From Lujinxingia sediminis (GTDB taxonomy: Bacteria > Myxococcota_A > Bradymonadia > Bradymonadales > Bradymonadaceae): a DNA stretch of 64,000 bases. This document shows, piece after piece, positions 54,684 to 64,000 of this stretch. The DNA lies in the NCBI RefSeq assembly GCF_004005565.1, contig NZ_SADD01000004.1, positions 1-64,000 of the forward strand, written 5' to 3'. Under the pieces are notes generated by a model. The model made no database searches. It worked only from the letters and a program-made list of their open reading frames with translations, and was not told the origin of the DNA. A program made the translations under genes and the position numbers. Each line of letters opens with the position of its first letter. Within the stretch, counting starts at the first letter, position 1.

Positions 54684-54943
54684 GACGCATTTCCCACACC
54701 ATCTTCCGGGGGCTTCTTCTCGGCGCGCTCTGCCTGGCTGGTTGCGAGGCGAAGCCTTTGCCCGAGGTCGATCGCGACGCGATTGAGGTGCGCATGCGCA
54801 CCGGGCAGCAGGCGCTTAACGAGGAGCGCGCCGCGCTCGATGGTGCGGTCACCGAAGCCCTCGATGAGGCCGCCGAACAGGTTCAACAGGCCATTGAGCG
54901 CGCCGATGACATCGACGAGTCGACCTTCACCTTCGACGAGTAG
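54680..54943 (+). CDS. Small helical lipoprotein
   Basis: 87 residues from a GTG inside a GTGA overlap with the upstream gene. The signal peptide ends in the lipobox LCLAGC. The mature part is one long charged helix (about residues 35-77) with coiled-coil character. No family recognised. Confidence 0.65.
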   Translation: MRRISHTIFRGLLLGALCLAGCEAKPLPEVDRDAIEVRMRTGQQALNEERAALDGAVTEALDEAAEQVQQAIERADDIDESTFTFDE

Positions 54944-54977
54944 ACCGGCAGCTCCGGCCTCCCTTCTTCGCAGCGAT

Positions 54978-56297
54978 TCAAGGCCTGCGAAGCCACGCCA
55001 GCGTCTCAATATGGCGTGTGCGCGGGAACATATCGAAAAACTCCAGCCCCTCCACGCGCCAGCCTCCTTCGCTCAACACACCGAGATCTCGGGCCATGCA
55101 TCCCGGATCGCAGGCGATGTAAACCACGTTGGAGATAGGATTCTCGGCTGAGGCCAACCAGCGCGCCGCCTCCTGCGCACCATCCCGGGGCGGGTCGAGC
55201 AGCACTGTATCGAAGTCCGCCGCGACCACCGCCTCATAACTCTTCGCCTCGAAGAGGTCCGCCCGTGCAAAACCCAGATGTCCCAGGTTGGCACCGGCAG
55301 CCATCATCTTTGCTGCGCGCACGGTCTCGAAGCTACCTTCCAGTCCGTAGAGCGCGTCGAGTTGCCGGGCGAGTGCAAACGAGAAGTTTCCGGCGCCGCA
55401 GAAGAGTTCGAGCACGCGCCGACCTCCCAGCTCCGAGAGCAAGGCCGCAACGCGTTCCACAAGCAGCGCGTTGACCTTCGGGTTACTCTGGCGAAATTGC
55501 CCGGCGTCGAGCGTGTATGTTCTTTCTTCGGACTCGGGAACGCTCGCCAGCACCTCACCTGCGTCCACCTCCACACGCCCCAGCTCAACCGATGCTCCGC
55601 CCTCATCTCGAACCCGCATACCCCGAACCGCAGCGTCTGCATCCACATCCCGGCGCAACGCGTCGAGCGCGGTCTGCCCCGGCAGCCCCTCGCGCTCCAG
55701 CATCACCGTGATCACGACTTCATCGCAGCTCGCCGTCTCGATCAGCACCTCGGCCGCGCCCAACGCTCCCAGGCGCGCTTGCCAATCCGATGCGACCGCA
55801 CGCACAAGAGGCATCGCCACCTCACAGCCCCCTCCCACCTTGATAAGCCGCTTGCCCTCCGCGCTGTAAAACCCAAGCCCGACCCCATCCTCACCTTGAT
55901 GCAAACGCACCCGTGAGCGGTAGCCTTTGATCTGCGGCGAGTGATGCAAGACGGGCTCGGGCAACACCACCCCGGCAATGCGCTGCATGGCCTCAAAAGC
56001 GGCCTTCGCTTTCCAGGCAAGCTCCTGTTCCGGACTCACATGCCAGAACTGACAACCACCGCAACCCTTTGAGACATAAGAACATTCAGGCTCAACGCGA
56101 TACACCGAGGGCTCCGCAATCGAGAGCACTCGGGCGCGCGCCCAGCGCTTTTTGTCCCGCGTGAGTTCCACGTCGACCCTATCTCCCGGCAGCGCACCGG
56201 GAACAAAACAGATCCGGCCATCGGGAAGCTCCGCGACACCATCTCCCCCCTGAGCGATCTCTCGCACTTTCAGCGCCTGATAACGAGCCTTCGCCAT
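54978..56297 (-). CDS. RlmD/TrmA-family rRNA (uracil-C5) methyltransferase
   Basis: 439 residues with GAGG before the ATG. An N-terminal TRAM domain (residues 1-60) is followed by an Fe-S-type cluster CSYVSKGCGGCQFWH, as in RlmD. The C-terminal SAM domain carries ELFCGAGNFSF, LDPPRDG and the catalytic-Cys region VYIACDPGCMARDL. It should methylate a uracil C5 in 23S rRNA (U747 or U1939 type). The exact target cannot be told from sequence. Confidence 0.9.
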   Translation of the reverse strand: MAKARYQALKVREIAQGGDGVAELPDGRICFVPGALPGDRVDVELTRDKKRWARARVLSIAEPSVYRVEPECSYVSKGCGGCQFWHVSPEQELAWKAKAAFEAMQRIAGVVLPEPVLHHSPQIKGYRSRVRLHQGEDGVGLGFYSAEGKRLIKVGGGCEVAMPLVRAVASDWQARLGALGAAEVLIETASCDEVVITVMLEREGLPGQTALDALRRDVDADAAVRGMRVRDEGGASVELGRVEVDAGEVLASVPESEERTYTLDAGQFRQSNPKVNALLVERVAALLSELGGRRVLELFCGAGNFSFALARQLDALYGLEGSFETVRAAKMMAAGANLGHLGFARADLFEAKSYEAVVAADFDTVLLDPPRDGAQEAARWLASAENPISNVVYIACDPGCMARDLGVLSEGGWRVEGLEFFDMFPRTRHIETLAWLRRP

Positions 56298-56408
56298 CTT
56301 CGTACCTCAACCTGCCTGATGCCCGGGACGCAACAACGCCACATCGCCCACCCCATTCATCGGGTCAGCGAGGGGCGTGTGTCAGAGTATCGAGCCGGGC
56401 GTGTCCTG

Positions 56409-58145
56409 TTAAAAGGTGCTCTCCAGAGCCTTGCGCAGTGTGCGATCGTCAACCGCCGGGGTCGTTTCGCGCTCCTTGCCGCTGCCCTCTTCCGATGCCT
56501 CGACCTCTTCATTGACGAACTCAAAGTCCTGCAGCTGTCCCAGGCGCTCGGCTTCGGCCAGGTGCCGGGCCAGCTCACGCGCTTCAAAGGAGACGTAAGC
56601 GCCGTGCATCGCTGCGGCGCTCACCACGTTGCCCATATCCAGCGGCGTTGTCGGAAGCTGCGGGGCCTCAACATCGGCGGCGGCCTGATCTGCCGGGGTG
56701 AGCCCGTTGAGGGTATCACCGCCAAACATCAGCGCTGCGATCATAAGCACTACTAACACCGCACCGGCGCCCACGACCATCACCGTGCGTCGGCGTTCCT
56801 CGCGGACTGGTGCGGCATCCAGCACCGCGCTGAACTCCGCCGAGGCGCTCGCCGCCTCCCGTTCCACGCGGACGTCTTCGGACACCGAGGACGATGCCAT
56901 CGCCGATGTACCCGGCGCGGGCAGTGTGTCCAGAACATCCCGCGCGCTGCTCAACGGAAACGCAGGAAGGGCGTTGGCCACATCGGTCTGGCCGAACGCA
57001 TCAATCTCGCGAGCCCTCCCCTCCTGGGAGCTCGATGCCTCCGAGCTCGCCCGTGCGTCCTGGTTCTGCGAGATATCCGGCGCGTCACGCATCCAGGCCT
57101 GAAGCGCGATCGGGTCGACTTCCTCTGCGGGCACTCGTGCCAGAAGCTCGGGACTAAAGTCCTGCGCGCGGATCACTTCCAGGCGCGCCACAACTTCCTC
57201 CATCGAGCCGGGGCGATCTTCGGGGCGCTTGGCCAGCATGCTCAACACAAGCTCATCGAGCGCCGCGGGCACACTGTTGAGCCCCGGAATTGAGGAGAGC
57301 GGGCGCGCCGGCTCATTGAGGTGCTTGACCGCGAAGCCCATCTGCGTCGAGGCATGAAAGGGCAGATTTCCGCTGATCAGCTCGTAGACCATAATCCCGA
57401 TACCGTAGATATCGGCCGCCGCCCCGACCACATCGCCGCGGGCCTGCTCCGGACTCATGTACGCCGGCGTTCCCCACAGGGTGCCCGACTGCGTCATCGT
57501 CTCGGCACGGTTGTGTTTGGCGATACCGAAGTCGAGAAGTTTAGGAAACTCATGGTTCTCCTCGACTTTGAGCAGGTAGATATTCTCGGGTTTCAGGTCA
57601 CGGTGAATCACATCCTGAGCGTGCGCCTCGCCGAGCACCCCGCAGATCGGGGGAATGATGTCGAAGACCTCCCGATACGTCACAAAACGGTAGGCGAGGC
57701 GATCGGCCAGACTCTCGCCATGGAGCAGCTCCATGACCATGTAGAAGTGGCCGTCAGAGGTCTGCCCGAAGTCAAAAAGACGCACCGCGTGCGGATGCTT
57801 GAGGTTGGAGATGACCCGGGCCTCGTACATAAAGCGCTTTCGGATCCCCTCATCGCGGGCAAAGTCGACTTTAAGCAGCTTGAGCGCCACATCCGTCTCA
57901 AAGTCGAGGCGGCGCGCGCTGTAGACCGCGCCCATCCCGCCCTCTCCGAGCTTTTTGTAGATCTGAAAACGCCCGTCGAAGATCGAGCCTATCAGCGGAT
58001 CTTCGAGATCTTCGAGCCCCGTCTCAATCAGGCGCGCGCCGTCATCGGGGCACATCTCCAGCGCGGTGCTGAAGGTGCGGCCACATTGCCAGCAGACCTT
58101 CTCACGCGGAGAGCTTGTCGGGTCGTGTTCGTTGGTAGAAGCCAC
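56409..58145 (-). CDS. Membrane-anchored Ser/Thr protein kinase (Hanks type)
   Basis: About 578 residues from a GTG at 58145; a GTG at 58214 would add 23. A short zinc-ribbon-like start (CWQCG…CPDDG) precedes the kinase domain: glycine loop LGEGGMGAVY, Lys in VALKLL, HRDLKPEN with catalytic Asp, DFG and SPEQA. Everything needed for activity is present, unlike the pseudokinase at 36707. An Ala/Ser-rich linker and a single membrane helix (VMVVGAGAVLVVLMIAALMF) lead to a small outer part of about 110 residues. The fusion phosphatase at 36707 may be its counterpart, though far away. Confidence 0.9.
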   Translation of the reverse strand: MASTNEHDPTSSPREKVCWQCGRTFSTALEMCPDDGARLIETGLEDLEDPLIGSIFDGRFQIYKKLGEGGMGAVYSARRLDFETDVALKLLKVDFARDEGIRKRFMYEARVISNLKHPHAVRLFDFGQTSDGHFYMVMELLHGESLADRLAYRFVTYREVFDIIPPICGVLGEAHAQDVIHRDLKPENIYLLKVEENHEFPKLLDFGIAKHNRAETMTQSGTLWGTPAYMSPEQARGDVVGAAADIYGIGIMVYELISGNLPFHASTQMGFAVKHLNEPARPLSSIPGLNSVPAALDELVLSMLAKRPEDRPGSMEEVVARLEVIRAQDFSPELLARVPAEEVDPIALQAWMRDAPDISQNQDARASSEASSSQEGRAREIDAFGQTDVANALPAFPLSSARDVLDTLPAPGTSAMASSSVSEDVRVEREAASASAEFSAVLDAAPVREERRRTVMVVGAGAVLVVLMIAALMFGGDTLNGLTPADQAAADVEAPQLPTTPLDMGNVVSAAAMHGAYVSFEARELARHLAEAERLGQLQDFEFVNEEVEASEEGSGKERETTPAVDDRTLRKALESTF

Positions 58146-58373
58146 ACACGTCTCAGGTAGGCTTATGCGGGGTCCCACGCGAGGGCCGCGCGGTGGCTCC
58201 GAGATTCGGAGCACGTCATCGGGGCAATATAGGAGAAGGCCCCCCGGGGAGCAATCACCCTTGAGGCATCACACGGTGCAGGCGCGGTTGTCAGATCGCC
58301 TGGCACCTCGTAGAGTTCGGCCAGCTTTTCTGCGTACTTTCTAACTCTGACTGCTGTGGTTGAACGAACGTTG

Positions 58374-59420
58374 ATGCTGCCATCATTCCGCCGTCTTGCT
58401 TCCGAGGGAAGCCGCCTGAGCCTGGGCGCGCTGACCATGGCAGCCATGAGCCTCTCGTCGCCCCTCCTGGCACACGCGCAGACGCCGGCGCCAGCCCCTC
58501 ATCAGTGCCCCGACTACGTCAGTCCGGATCACCGCGAGGATGCGCGAGTGTTGACCCTGCACGGGGTCTCCTGTTTTGAAGCCGGCGACTTTGAGCGGGC
58601 GCTTCACTATTACCTGCGTGCCTACGCCCGCAGCCCCGGGCCGCTCTTGCGGGGGGCCATCGGTCGCTCGCTGCATGAGCTGGGCATCTACGGGCCAGCT
58701 CGTCAGTATTATCAGGACTACCTCGACAGCCCGGCAGCCGACACCTCCGGTGCGCAGCGCATCCGCGAGCGCATCGAGCAGCTCGACGCGACGCTGGCCG
58801 AAGACGCCGCCGCGCTGGAAGTTCGCAGCTCGCCACCCGGCGCACGCGCGCATCTGGTGTTCGAGAGCGGAGAGTGGTTTGAGCTGGGAACGACCCCGGT
58901 GACCGCCCGGGTGCGCGAGGGACGTTATGAGGTAGCGCTGACGCGAGAAGGCTACCGGACACAGCGGGTCCGTACCCGGGTTCATTCCAACACGCAGGCC
59001 GTGGTGGAACCCACCCTGGTCGCCGATGCCGCCGCCTTCGATGTGAGCGCAGCGAGCTGGCGGCGCGGCGCACTCTGGACGCTCGTGGCCAGCACGCCGG
59101 TGGCCGCTGCCGGCACGGCGATGCTCATACTCAGCGCACAGGACAGCGAGGCGGCCCGCAACGCTGACACCCTGTACGAGGATTCGGACGAGGCGGAGCA
59201 GCGGCGTGCGGTGCTTCTGGAACGCTCCGACAACCTGCGCACCTGGGGCACCGCCGCCACGGTGGCCGGTGCCGCAGGCATGATCACCGGCGTGGTCCTC
59301 TACTTCAGCGCCAACCGCCTCGCCAGCCCGGGAGGTGAGCCTGGAGCCGAATCGCAGGCAGGCGTGCGTGTGCAACCGGAGCTGGGGGCAAACTACGCGG
59401 GCGTGCGCGTGCGCTTCTAA
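58374..59420 (+). CDS. TPR/PEGA-domain membrane protein
   Basis: 348 residues from the ATG at 58374. A signal peptide (ending SPLLAHA) precedes TPR-like helices (FERALHYYLRAYARSP), then a PEGA domain (ARVREGRYEVALTREGY). Two membrane segments near the C-terminus flank a charged loop (about residues 225-320). Such proteins are usual near Hanks kinases in myxobacteria. It ends in overlapping convergent stops with the HyuB gene (CTAA). Confidence 0.75.
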   Translation: MLPSFRRLASEGSRLSLGALTMAAMSLSSPLLAHAQTPAPAPHQCPDYVSPDHREDARVLTLHGVSCFEAGDFERALHYYLRAYARSPGPLLRGAIGRSLHELGIYGPARQYYQDYLDSPAADTSGAQRIRERIEQLDATLAEDAAALEVRSSPPGARAHLVFESGEWFELGTTPVTARVREGRYEVALTREGYRTQRVRTRVHSNTQAVVEPTLVADAAAFDVSAASWRRGALWTLVASTPVAAAGTAMLILSAQDSEAARNADTLYEDSDEAEQRRAVLLERSDNLRTWGTAATVAGAAGMITGVVLYFSANRLASPGGEPGAESQAGVRVQPELGANYAGVRVRF

Positions 59421-60982
59421 GACCTAACACCACTGTCCTCATTCCCCCCGTAGCCGCCGCCTCCCGGCGTCTCCAGAATCAGGCGGTCGCCGGCCTCCAC
59501 CTCCACGCTGACTTTGCCCTTGAGCACCTCTTCGCGCCCGGTACGCGCGCGAATCAGGCGCGTGCTTCCGCACGCTCCGGGGCCGCCGCCATGAAGCCCA
59601 TAGGGCGCAAAGGCGCGCCGCTCGGCCATCACGCTGACCGTGGCAGCCGCCTCAAAGATCATCTCCCGTACGACCCCATCTCCGCCGCGGTACCGCCCCG
59701 CACCGCCGGAGGCCTCACGCCTGGCATAACGGACCATGCGAATCGGATACGCATGCTCCAGCGCCTCCACCGGCGTATTGAGGGTGTTGGTCATATGTGT
59801 GTGTACCGCCGACTGCCCCGCCCACCCGGGCCCTGCCCCGGCCCCGCCGGCGATCGTCTCGTAATAGGCAAAGGGCCGGCCTGCGTGGCGCGGATCATGA
59901 CCACCGATCGTCAGGTTATTCATCGATCCGCAGGAGGCCGCCGGAATGCGCCCGGGCAATGCCCGGGCCAGCGCGCCGAAGATCACATCGACGATGCGCT
60001 GGCTCGTCTCCACATTCCCCAGCGCCACCGCTGCCGGGTGGGACGCGTCGACCACCGTGCCCGGCTCCGTCAACACCTCCACACACCGCATATACCCGCC
60101 GTTGGAAGGAAGTTCGGCGGGAGCCAGACAGCGGAAACAATAGAGCGCCGCCGACACCGCCACCGCCCGCGGCACATTGAGCGGGCCGCGCACCGCAGGC
60201 GCGCTGCCCCGAAGATCCACAGTGGCGCGCCCATCCTCAATGCGCAGGTCGCAATGGATGCGAATCGCACCGCTGCCCAGGCCGTCATCATCCAGGGCAT
60301 CTTCAAACGACCAGCGCCCGTCGCCGACCCCCCGCAGGACCTCACGCATAAAGCGCTCGCTGTGGGTCTGAAGCGCCCGGCAGGCCTCGAGCACCGCCGG
60401 ACCGCGCCCCTCCAGCTCCGCCTGGAGCCTGGCCACTCCACGGAGGTTCGCGGCAAGCTGGGCCTGCAGATCGCCGCGACGCTCCTGCGGAGTGCGGCTG
60501 GCCGAGGTGATCGCCTCCATCACCACCTCATCGAACACCGTCGGCCCCAGGCAGATCCCCTCCTCGTCGATATGCTCGGATAGCCCCATACTGCCCGGCC
60601 AAAGGCCCCCGACATCGGCATGATGCGCGCGGTTGGCCACCACAAAAGCCAGCTCGCCGGCGGCGTCAAAGACCGGTGAGACCAGCGTGATGTCGGGCAG
60701 GTGCGTGCCGCCGGCGTAGGGGTCGTTGAGGATGATGTGCTGCCCCGCCTTCATCGGCCCCGCTTCCAGTGCGGCGGCCACGCTCATCGGTGCCGACCCC
60801 AGATGCACCGGGATATGCGCCGCCTGCGCCACCATCTCGCCATCCGCATCGAAGATCGCACAGGAGTAGTCGCGCCGCTCTTTGATGTTTGGCGAGAAGG
60901 CCGAGCGCATCAGCACCACGCCCATCTCCTCGGCGATCGAGGCAAAACGATGCCGCTCCAACTCCAGGGTGATCGCATCCAT
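59417..60982 (-). CDS. Hydantoinase B / 5-oxoprolinase beta subunit
   Basis: 521 residues. It begins MDAITLELERHRFASIAEEM, the standard HyuB start. Signatures are SCAIFDADGEMVAQAAHIPVH, NDPYAGGTHLPDIT and ASCGSMNNLTIGG. It works with HyuA (next gene, overlapping by one base) to open a cyclic imide in an ATP-dependent reaction. The substrate may be hydantoin, N-methylhydantoin or 5-oxoproline. Confidence 0.93.
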   Translation of the reverse strand: MDAITLELERHRFASIAEEMGVVLMRSAFSPNIKERRDYSCAIFDADGEMVAQAAHIPVHLGSAPMSVAAALEAGPMKAGQHIILNDPYAGGTHLPDITLVSPVFDAAGELAFVVANRAHHADVGGLWPGSMGLSEHIDEEGICLGPTVFDEVVMEAITSASRTPQERRGDLQAQLAANLRGVARLQAELEGRGPAVLEACRALQTHSERFMREVLRGVGDGRWSFEDALDDDGLGSGAIRIHCDLRIEDGRATVDLRGSAPAVRGPLNVPRAVAVSAALYCFRCLAPAELPSNGGYMRCVEVLTEPGTVVDASHPAAVALGNVETSQRIVDVIFGALARALPGRIPAASCGSMNNLTIGGHDPRHAGRPFAYYETIAGGAGAGPGWAGQSAVHTHMTNTLNTPVEALEHAYPIRMVRYARREASGGAGRYRGGDGVVREMIFEAAATVSVMAERRAFAPYGLHGGGPGACGSTRLIRARTGREEVLKGKVSVEVEAGDRLILETPGGGGYGGNEDSGVRS

Positions 60983-63006
60983 CAGGACTCCCGCTCCAGA
61001 ATCAGATGTCCCCGGCTCACAACCACCTCCCAGCCCGGAAGCACCACCGTGGTGGCACTGTACTCGGTGAGAATCACCGGCCCTTTGATGCGCTGGCCCT
61101 CGGCCAGCCAGGCCCGCTCGATCACCCGGGCAGCCACAGCGCCTTTCCCCATATCGAGCATCACCTCCTCGGCATCGGCAAGCGCCCGCGCGTCGCCCTC
61201 AGGCGCGAGTGCATCGAGCGCTGGAGCGTCGCTGAGACTCGCGCTAAGTCGCAGCCCCACAAGCTCCACCTCGCGGGCTGCCCGGTAGCCATAAAGACGC
61301 TCGTGCTCCGCCTCAAAACGCTCGCTCGGATCACGAAGCCCTTCGAGCTCGGCACTCCAGTCCACGGGGACCACCACCTCGAAGCTCTGCCCCTGGTAGC
61401 GAAGCCCCACCTCCCAGCGAAGCTCAAGCTCAGCGCCTGACTCTGCGCCGAGCGCATCGACGGCGCTGAGCTCGCTCTCCCGGAGAAGTTCACGCAGCGA
61501 GCCATCTTCCGCCAACACCTCGGTGAGCGGGCGCAGCACCGTACGACGGTAGTAGCGCCGACGCCTGGCCCCCAACATGCCGCGAGCCGAGAGCAAACCC
61601 GGATTCTGCGGGATGAGCACACGCCGCATCGAAAGCGCTTCGGCCAGGCGGCAGGCGTGCAGGCCACCGGCCCCGCCGAATCCCACCAGGGTAAAGTCGC
61701 GGGGATCGCGTCCGCGCTCCAGACTCACCACCTTGAGTGCCCGGGCCATGGCAGCATCGGCAATGGCCAGCACGCCGCGGGCAACCTCCTCGGCGGGCGT
61801 CTCAAGCGCATCGGCCAGCCGCCCAAGCGCTCGGAGGGCGGCCGGAGCGTCGAGGGTCATCTCACCACCTAAGAAGCGGCCGGAGCGCAGCGTTCCCAGT
61901 GCCAGATGCGCATCGGTTACGGTCAGCTCCTGCCCGCCCCGCCCATAGCACGCCGGCCCCGGGCTTGCGCCCGCACTGCGCGGCCCTACACGCAATGCAC
62001 CGCCCGCATCACGGTAGGCAATCGATCCCCCACCGGCCCCCACGGTCACGATGTCGATGACGGGAACCACCATCGAAAGCCCATCGATCTCTGCGTCTTC
62101 CCGAACCTCCAGCTCACCATCGACCAGGCTCACATCGGTGGAGGTGCCGCCCATATCCAGAGTAATGATCTTCTCAAGGCCTACCTCCCGGGCGGCCTGC
62201 AGCGCCCCGACCACACCTCCGGCCGGCCCGGAGAGGACCGTGTGCACAGGCTGCTCAGCAGCAAAGGCCACCTCCGCCCGACCTCCGTGCGAGAGCAGAA
62301 CCTCCACGCCACGCGCCCCCTTTAAACGCCCCTGAAGTCGCCGCAGATACCGCGCCATCAGCGGGCCGACATACGCGTTGACGCTCGCCGTACTCGCCCG
62401 CTCAAACTCTCGAAACGCCCCGCTGATCTCGTGACTTACACTGACATGCCAGCCGGCCGAATGCTGCCGAAACGCGCGGGCAAGGCGCGCCTCATGCGCC
62501 GGATTCGCCCAGGCATGAAGCGTGCAAATCGCCACTGCGTCCACATCCAACGCCTCGACATCAGCCACCACCCGCGCGATCTCGGTCTCACTGAGCACCT
62601 CGATCACCTCTCCCAGGGCCGAGAGGCGCTCGTGTACACCGACCACGTCGGCGCGCGCCACCACCGGCTCGGGCATCTTCACGTGCAGCGCGTAAAGTTC
62701 CGGTCGGGCCTGCCTCCCCAGCCAGAGCACATCCTCAAAGCCCGCTGTGATCACAAACGCCACACGCGCCCCACGACGCTCCAGGAGCGCGTTGGTCGCC
62801 ACCGTGGTCCCGTGCACCACCTCGTAGGGCCGCTCGTCAGAGCCAAGAAGCGCATCGACCCCGTCACCGATCGCCTCCGAGGGATCGGCCGGGGTCGAGA
62901 GCAACTTATAGACCCGGAGGCGGCCATCGCCGCCCGGCATCACCACATCGGTAAACGTACCACCGGTGTCGACGCCGAAGCGGCTGGCCTCTGTGGGCCT
63001 GATCAT
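60982..63006 (-). CDS. Hydantoinase A / 5-oxoprolinase alpha subunit
   Basis: 674 residues with a strong GGAGGT before the ATG. The ASKHA-type ATPase site is FGVDTGGTFTDVV and LDMGGTSTDVSLV; VHGTTVATNALLER and GAGGGSIAYRD are also typical of HyuA. It uses ATP to activate the ring amide for its HyuB partner. GDH starts just upstream (24 bases between genes), so all three are probably co-transcribed. Confidence 0.94.
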   Translation of the reverse strand: MIRPTEASRFGVDTGGTFTDVVMPGGDGRLRVYKLLSTPADPSEAIGDGVDALLGSDERPYEVVHGTTVATNALLERRGARVAFVITAGFEDVLWLGRQARPELYALHVKMPEPVVARADVVGVHERLSALGEVIEVLSETEIARVVADVEALDVDAVAICTLHAWANPAHEARLARAFRQHSAGWHVSVSHEISGAFREFERASTASVNAYVGPLMARYLRRLQGRLKGARGVEVLLSHGGRAEVAFAAEQPVHTVLSGPAGGVVGALQAAREVGLEKIITLDMGGTSTDVSLVDGELEVREDAEIDGLSMVVPVIDIVTVGAGGGSIAYRDAGGALRVGPRSAGASPGPACYGRGGQELTVTDAHLALGTLRSGRFLGGEMTLDAPAALRALGRLADALETPAEEVARGVLAIADAAMARALKVVSLERGRDPRDFTLVGFGGAGGLHACRLAEALSMRRVLIPQNPGLLSARGMLGARRRRYYRRTVLRPLTEVLAEDGSLRELLRESELSAVDALGAESGAELELRWEVGLRYQGQSFEVVVPVDWSAELEGLRDPSERFEAEHERLYGYRAAREVELVGLRLSASLSDAPALDALAPEGDARALADAEEVMLDMGKGAVAARVIERAWLAEGQRIKGPVILTEYSATTVVLPGWEVVVSRGHLILERES

Positions 63007-63030
63007 GGTGCTACCTCCAGTTCCAAAAAC

Positions 63031-64000
63031 TTAAGGGAAGACGCCACGCTCCACATACATCACGTTGATGCGCTGAATGGCCACGGCCAGCGCAGCGGTG
63101 CGGTTGTCGACGTCGTGGGCACGAGCAAACGCCCGCATCTCTCGGTAGGCGTTCTTCATCATGAAGTGCAGGCGACTGTCGACTTCCTGAAGTTGCCAGG
63201 ACTCCGAGCGCTTGTTCTGAATCCACTCGAAGTACGAGACGACCACGCCGCCGGCGTTGGCCATCATGTCCGGGATCACCTCGATGCCGCGCTCGGCCAG
63301 CACGCGCTCACCACCCAGGGTGGTCGGGCCGTTGGCCGCCTCGACCACCACGCGAGCTTTGAGCTTGCTCGCGACCTCTTCGGTGACCTGAAGCTCCAAC
63401 GCCGCCGGGATGCAGATATCGCACTCCACCTCCCAGAACTCATCCGAGCGGATCGCCCGGGCTCCCGGGTAGCCGGCCACGCCGCCATGCACTTCGACGT
63501 GATCCACAAGTTTACGCGGGTAGATACCCTCGGGGTTGTAGAGCGTTCCGGTATGATCTTCGACGGCCACCATCACCGCGCCCAACCGTGAGAGGATCTG
63601 CGCGGTGTGGCTTCCTACATTGCCAAAACCCTGCAGGGTGTAGGTGGCGCCGTCCAGACGGAACCCATGCTCGTCGGCCCACTCCTGGATGCAGTAGACC
63701 ACGCCCTGTCCGGTGGCCTTCTCTCGCCCGACGCTACCACCGGAGTTGAGCGTTTTACCGGTGACGATGCCACGCTGGGCATTCTTATCATTGGCGTTAT
63801 GCGTATTCATGTAGGTGTCCATCATCCAGACCATCGTCTGGCTGTTGGTCCCGACATCCGGTGCCGGAATGTCGTACTCCGGCCCGATATTGTTGCCCAG
63901 GTCGTGCGTAAAGCGACGCGTGATGCGCTCAAGCTCGGTCTGGCTGTAGCTCTCCGGGGTCATACGAATGCCCCCCTTGGCCCCACCGAAAGGCACATTG
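63031..64000 (-). CDS. Glutamate dehydrogenase family protein (N-terminus cut by window edge)
   Basis: At least 323 residues; the frame continues through the right window edge (NVPFGGAKGGI is internal in family members, whose full length is about 420). The substrate-binding PFGGAKGGI, PAPDVGTNSQTM and the NAD(P) loop LQGFGNVGSHTA are present. It oxidises glutamate (or another amino acid of the Glu/Leu/Phe/Val group) to the 2-oxo acid. It is the first gene of an operon with HyuA and HyuB, which suits a 5-oxoproline to glutamate to 2-oxoglutarate route. Confidence 0.92.
   Translation of the reverse strand, partial: NVPFGGAKGGIRMTPESYSQTELERITRRFTHDLGNNIGPEYDIPAPDVGTNSQTMVWMMDTYMNTHNANDKNAQRGIVTGKTLNSGGSVGREKATGQGVVYCIQEWADEHGFRLDGATYTLQGFGNVGSHTAQILSRLGAVMVAVEDHTGTLYNPEGIYPRKLVDHVEVHGGVAGYPGARAIRSDEFWEVECDICIPAALELQVTEEVASKLKARVVVEAANGPTTLGGERVLAERGIEVIPDMMANAGGVVVSYFEWIQNKRSESWQLQEVDSRLHFMMKNAYREMRAFARAHDVDNRTAALAVAIQRINVMYVERGVFP

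Noticed and set aside
1-64000. tRNA or rRNA genes
   Set aside because: No cloverleaf with a TTCGANNC arm or conserved rRNA stretch was recognised by eye. A covariance-model scan would be decisive and could not be run.

Overview
This 64 kb window is GC-rich bacterial chromosome interrupted by one AT-richer accessory island. Many lipoproteins with Cys-rich or Asp/Thr-rich linkers, RCC1-type propellers, Hanks-type kinases, Roadblock-type proteins and a large acyl-reductase/ligase/ACP/acyltransferase enzyme point to a Myxococcota-like bacterium, possibly of the Bradymonadales type. That assignment is an inference from gene content; no rRNA gene is present.

The left part (1-14.3 kb) is accessory. 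It begins with a partial transposase gene on the minus strand, two small exported proteins, and a helix-turn-helix gene cut short at about 1505. There the composition changes abruptly and an island of about 8.9 kb starts. The island holds two adjacent genes, each with a HEPN-type RNxxxH motif (1584-3756), a truncated and an intact copy of an IS3-family element (3864-5396), and a tightly coupled minus-strand operon. That operon encodes a DUF1837/HamA-like nuclease, a Ski2-like helicase and a small DUF3223-like protein (9860 to 5545). The nuclease-helicase pair looks like a Hachiman/AbpAB-type anti-phage system. The added small gene and the convergent HEPN pair are the part least explained by known systems. 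The island ends near 10440, in the tail of a putative PD-(D/E)XK nuclease gene. It is followed by a DUF1707/LiaF-like gene, an overlapping two-gene unit of unknown function, and about 0.5 kb of degenerate GC-rich repeats.

The middle part (14.3-36.6 kb) holds a Cys-rich lipoprotein, a YcaQ-type DNA glycosylase, two tandem RCC1-propeller lipoproteins, two Roadblock-like paralogues, a eukaryote-like beta-ureidopropionase, and a SulP-STAS transporter divergent from an HTH-EIIA regulator. A lipid-linked cluster follows: HAD-IB phosphatase, LarA-like protein, a 1623-residue reductase/ligase/ACP/acyltransferase/SCP2 enzyme and an SDR. It resembles in domain make-up the myxobacterial ether-lipid enzyme ElbD.

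The right part (36.7-64 kb) is mostly chromosomal. It has a pseudokinase-PP2C fusion, a large ASH/PKD lipoprotein, a SycD-like TPR protein beside a possible secreted coiled-coil partner, a UvrD-type helicase, dapA-dapB, an enoyl-CoA hydratase, prmA-rsmE, a PRPP synthetase, a metallopeptidase/propeller/outer-membrane-barrel fusion, small envelope genes, an RlmD-type methyltransferase, a Ser/Thr kinase and a PEGA protein. It ends with an operon of glutamate dehydrogenase (cut by the window edge), HyuA and HyuB, which together suggest 5-oxoproline or hydantoin use. No tRNA, rRNA or CRISPR array was recognised by eye.
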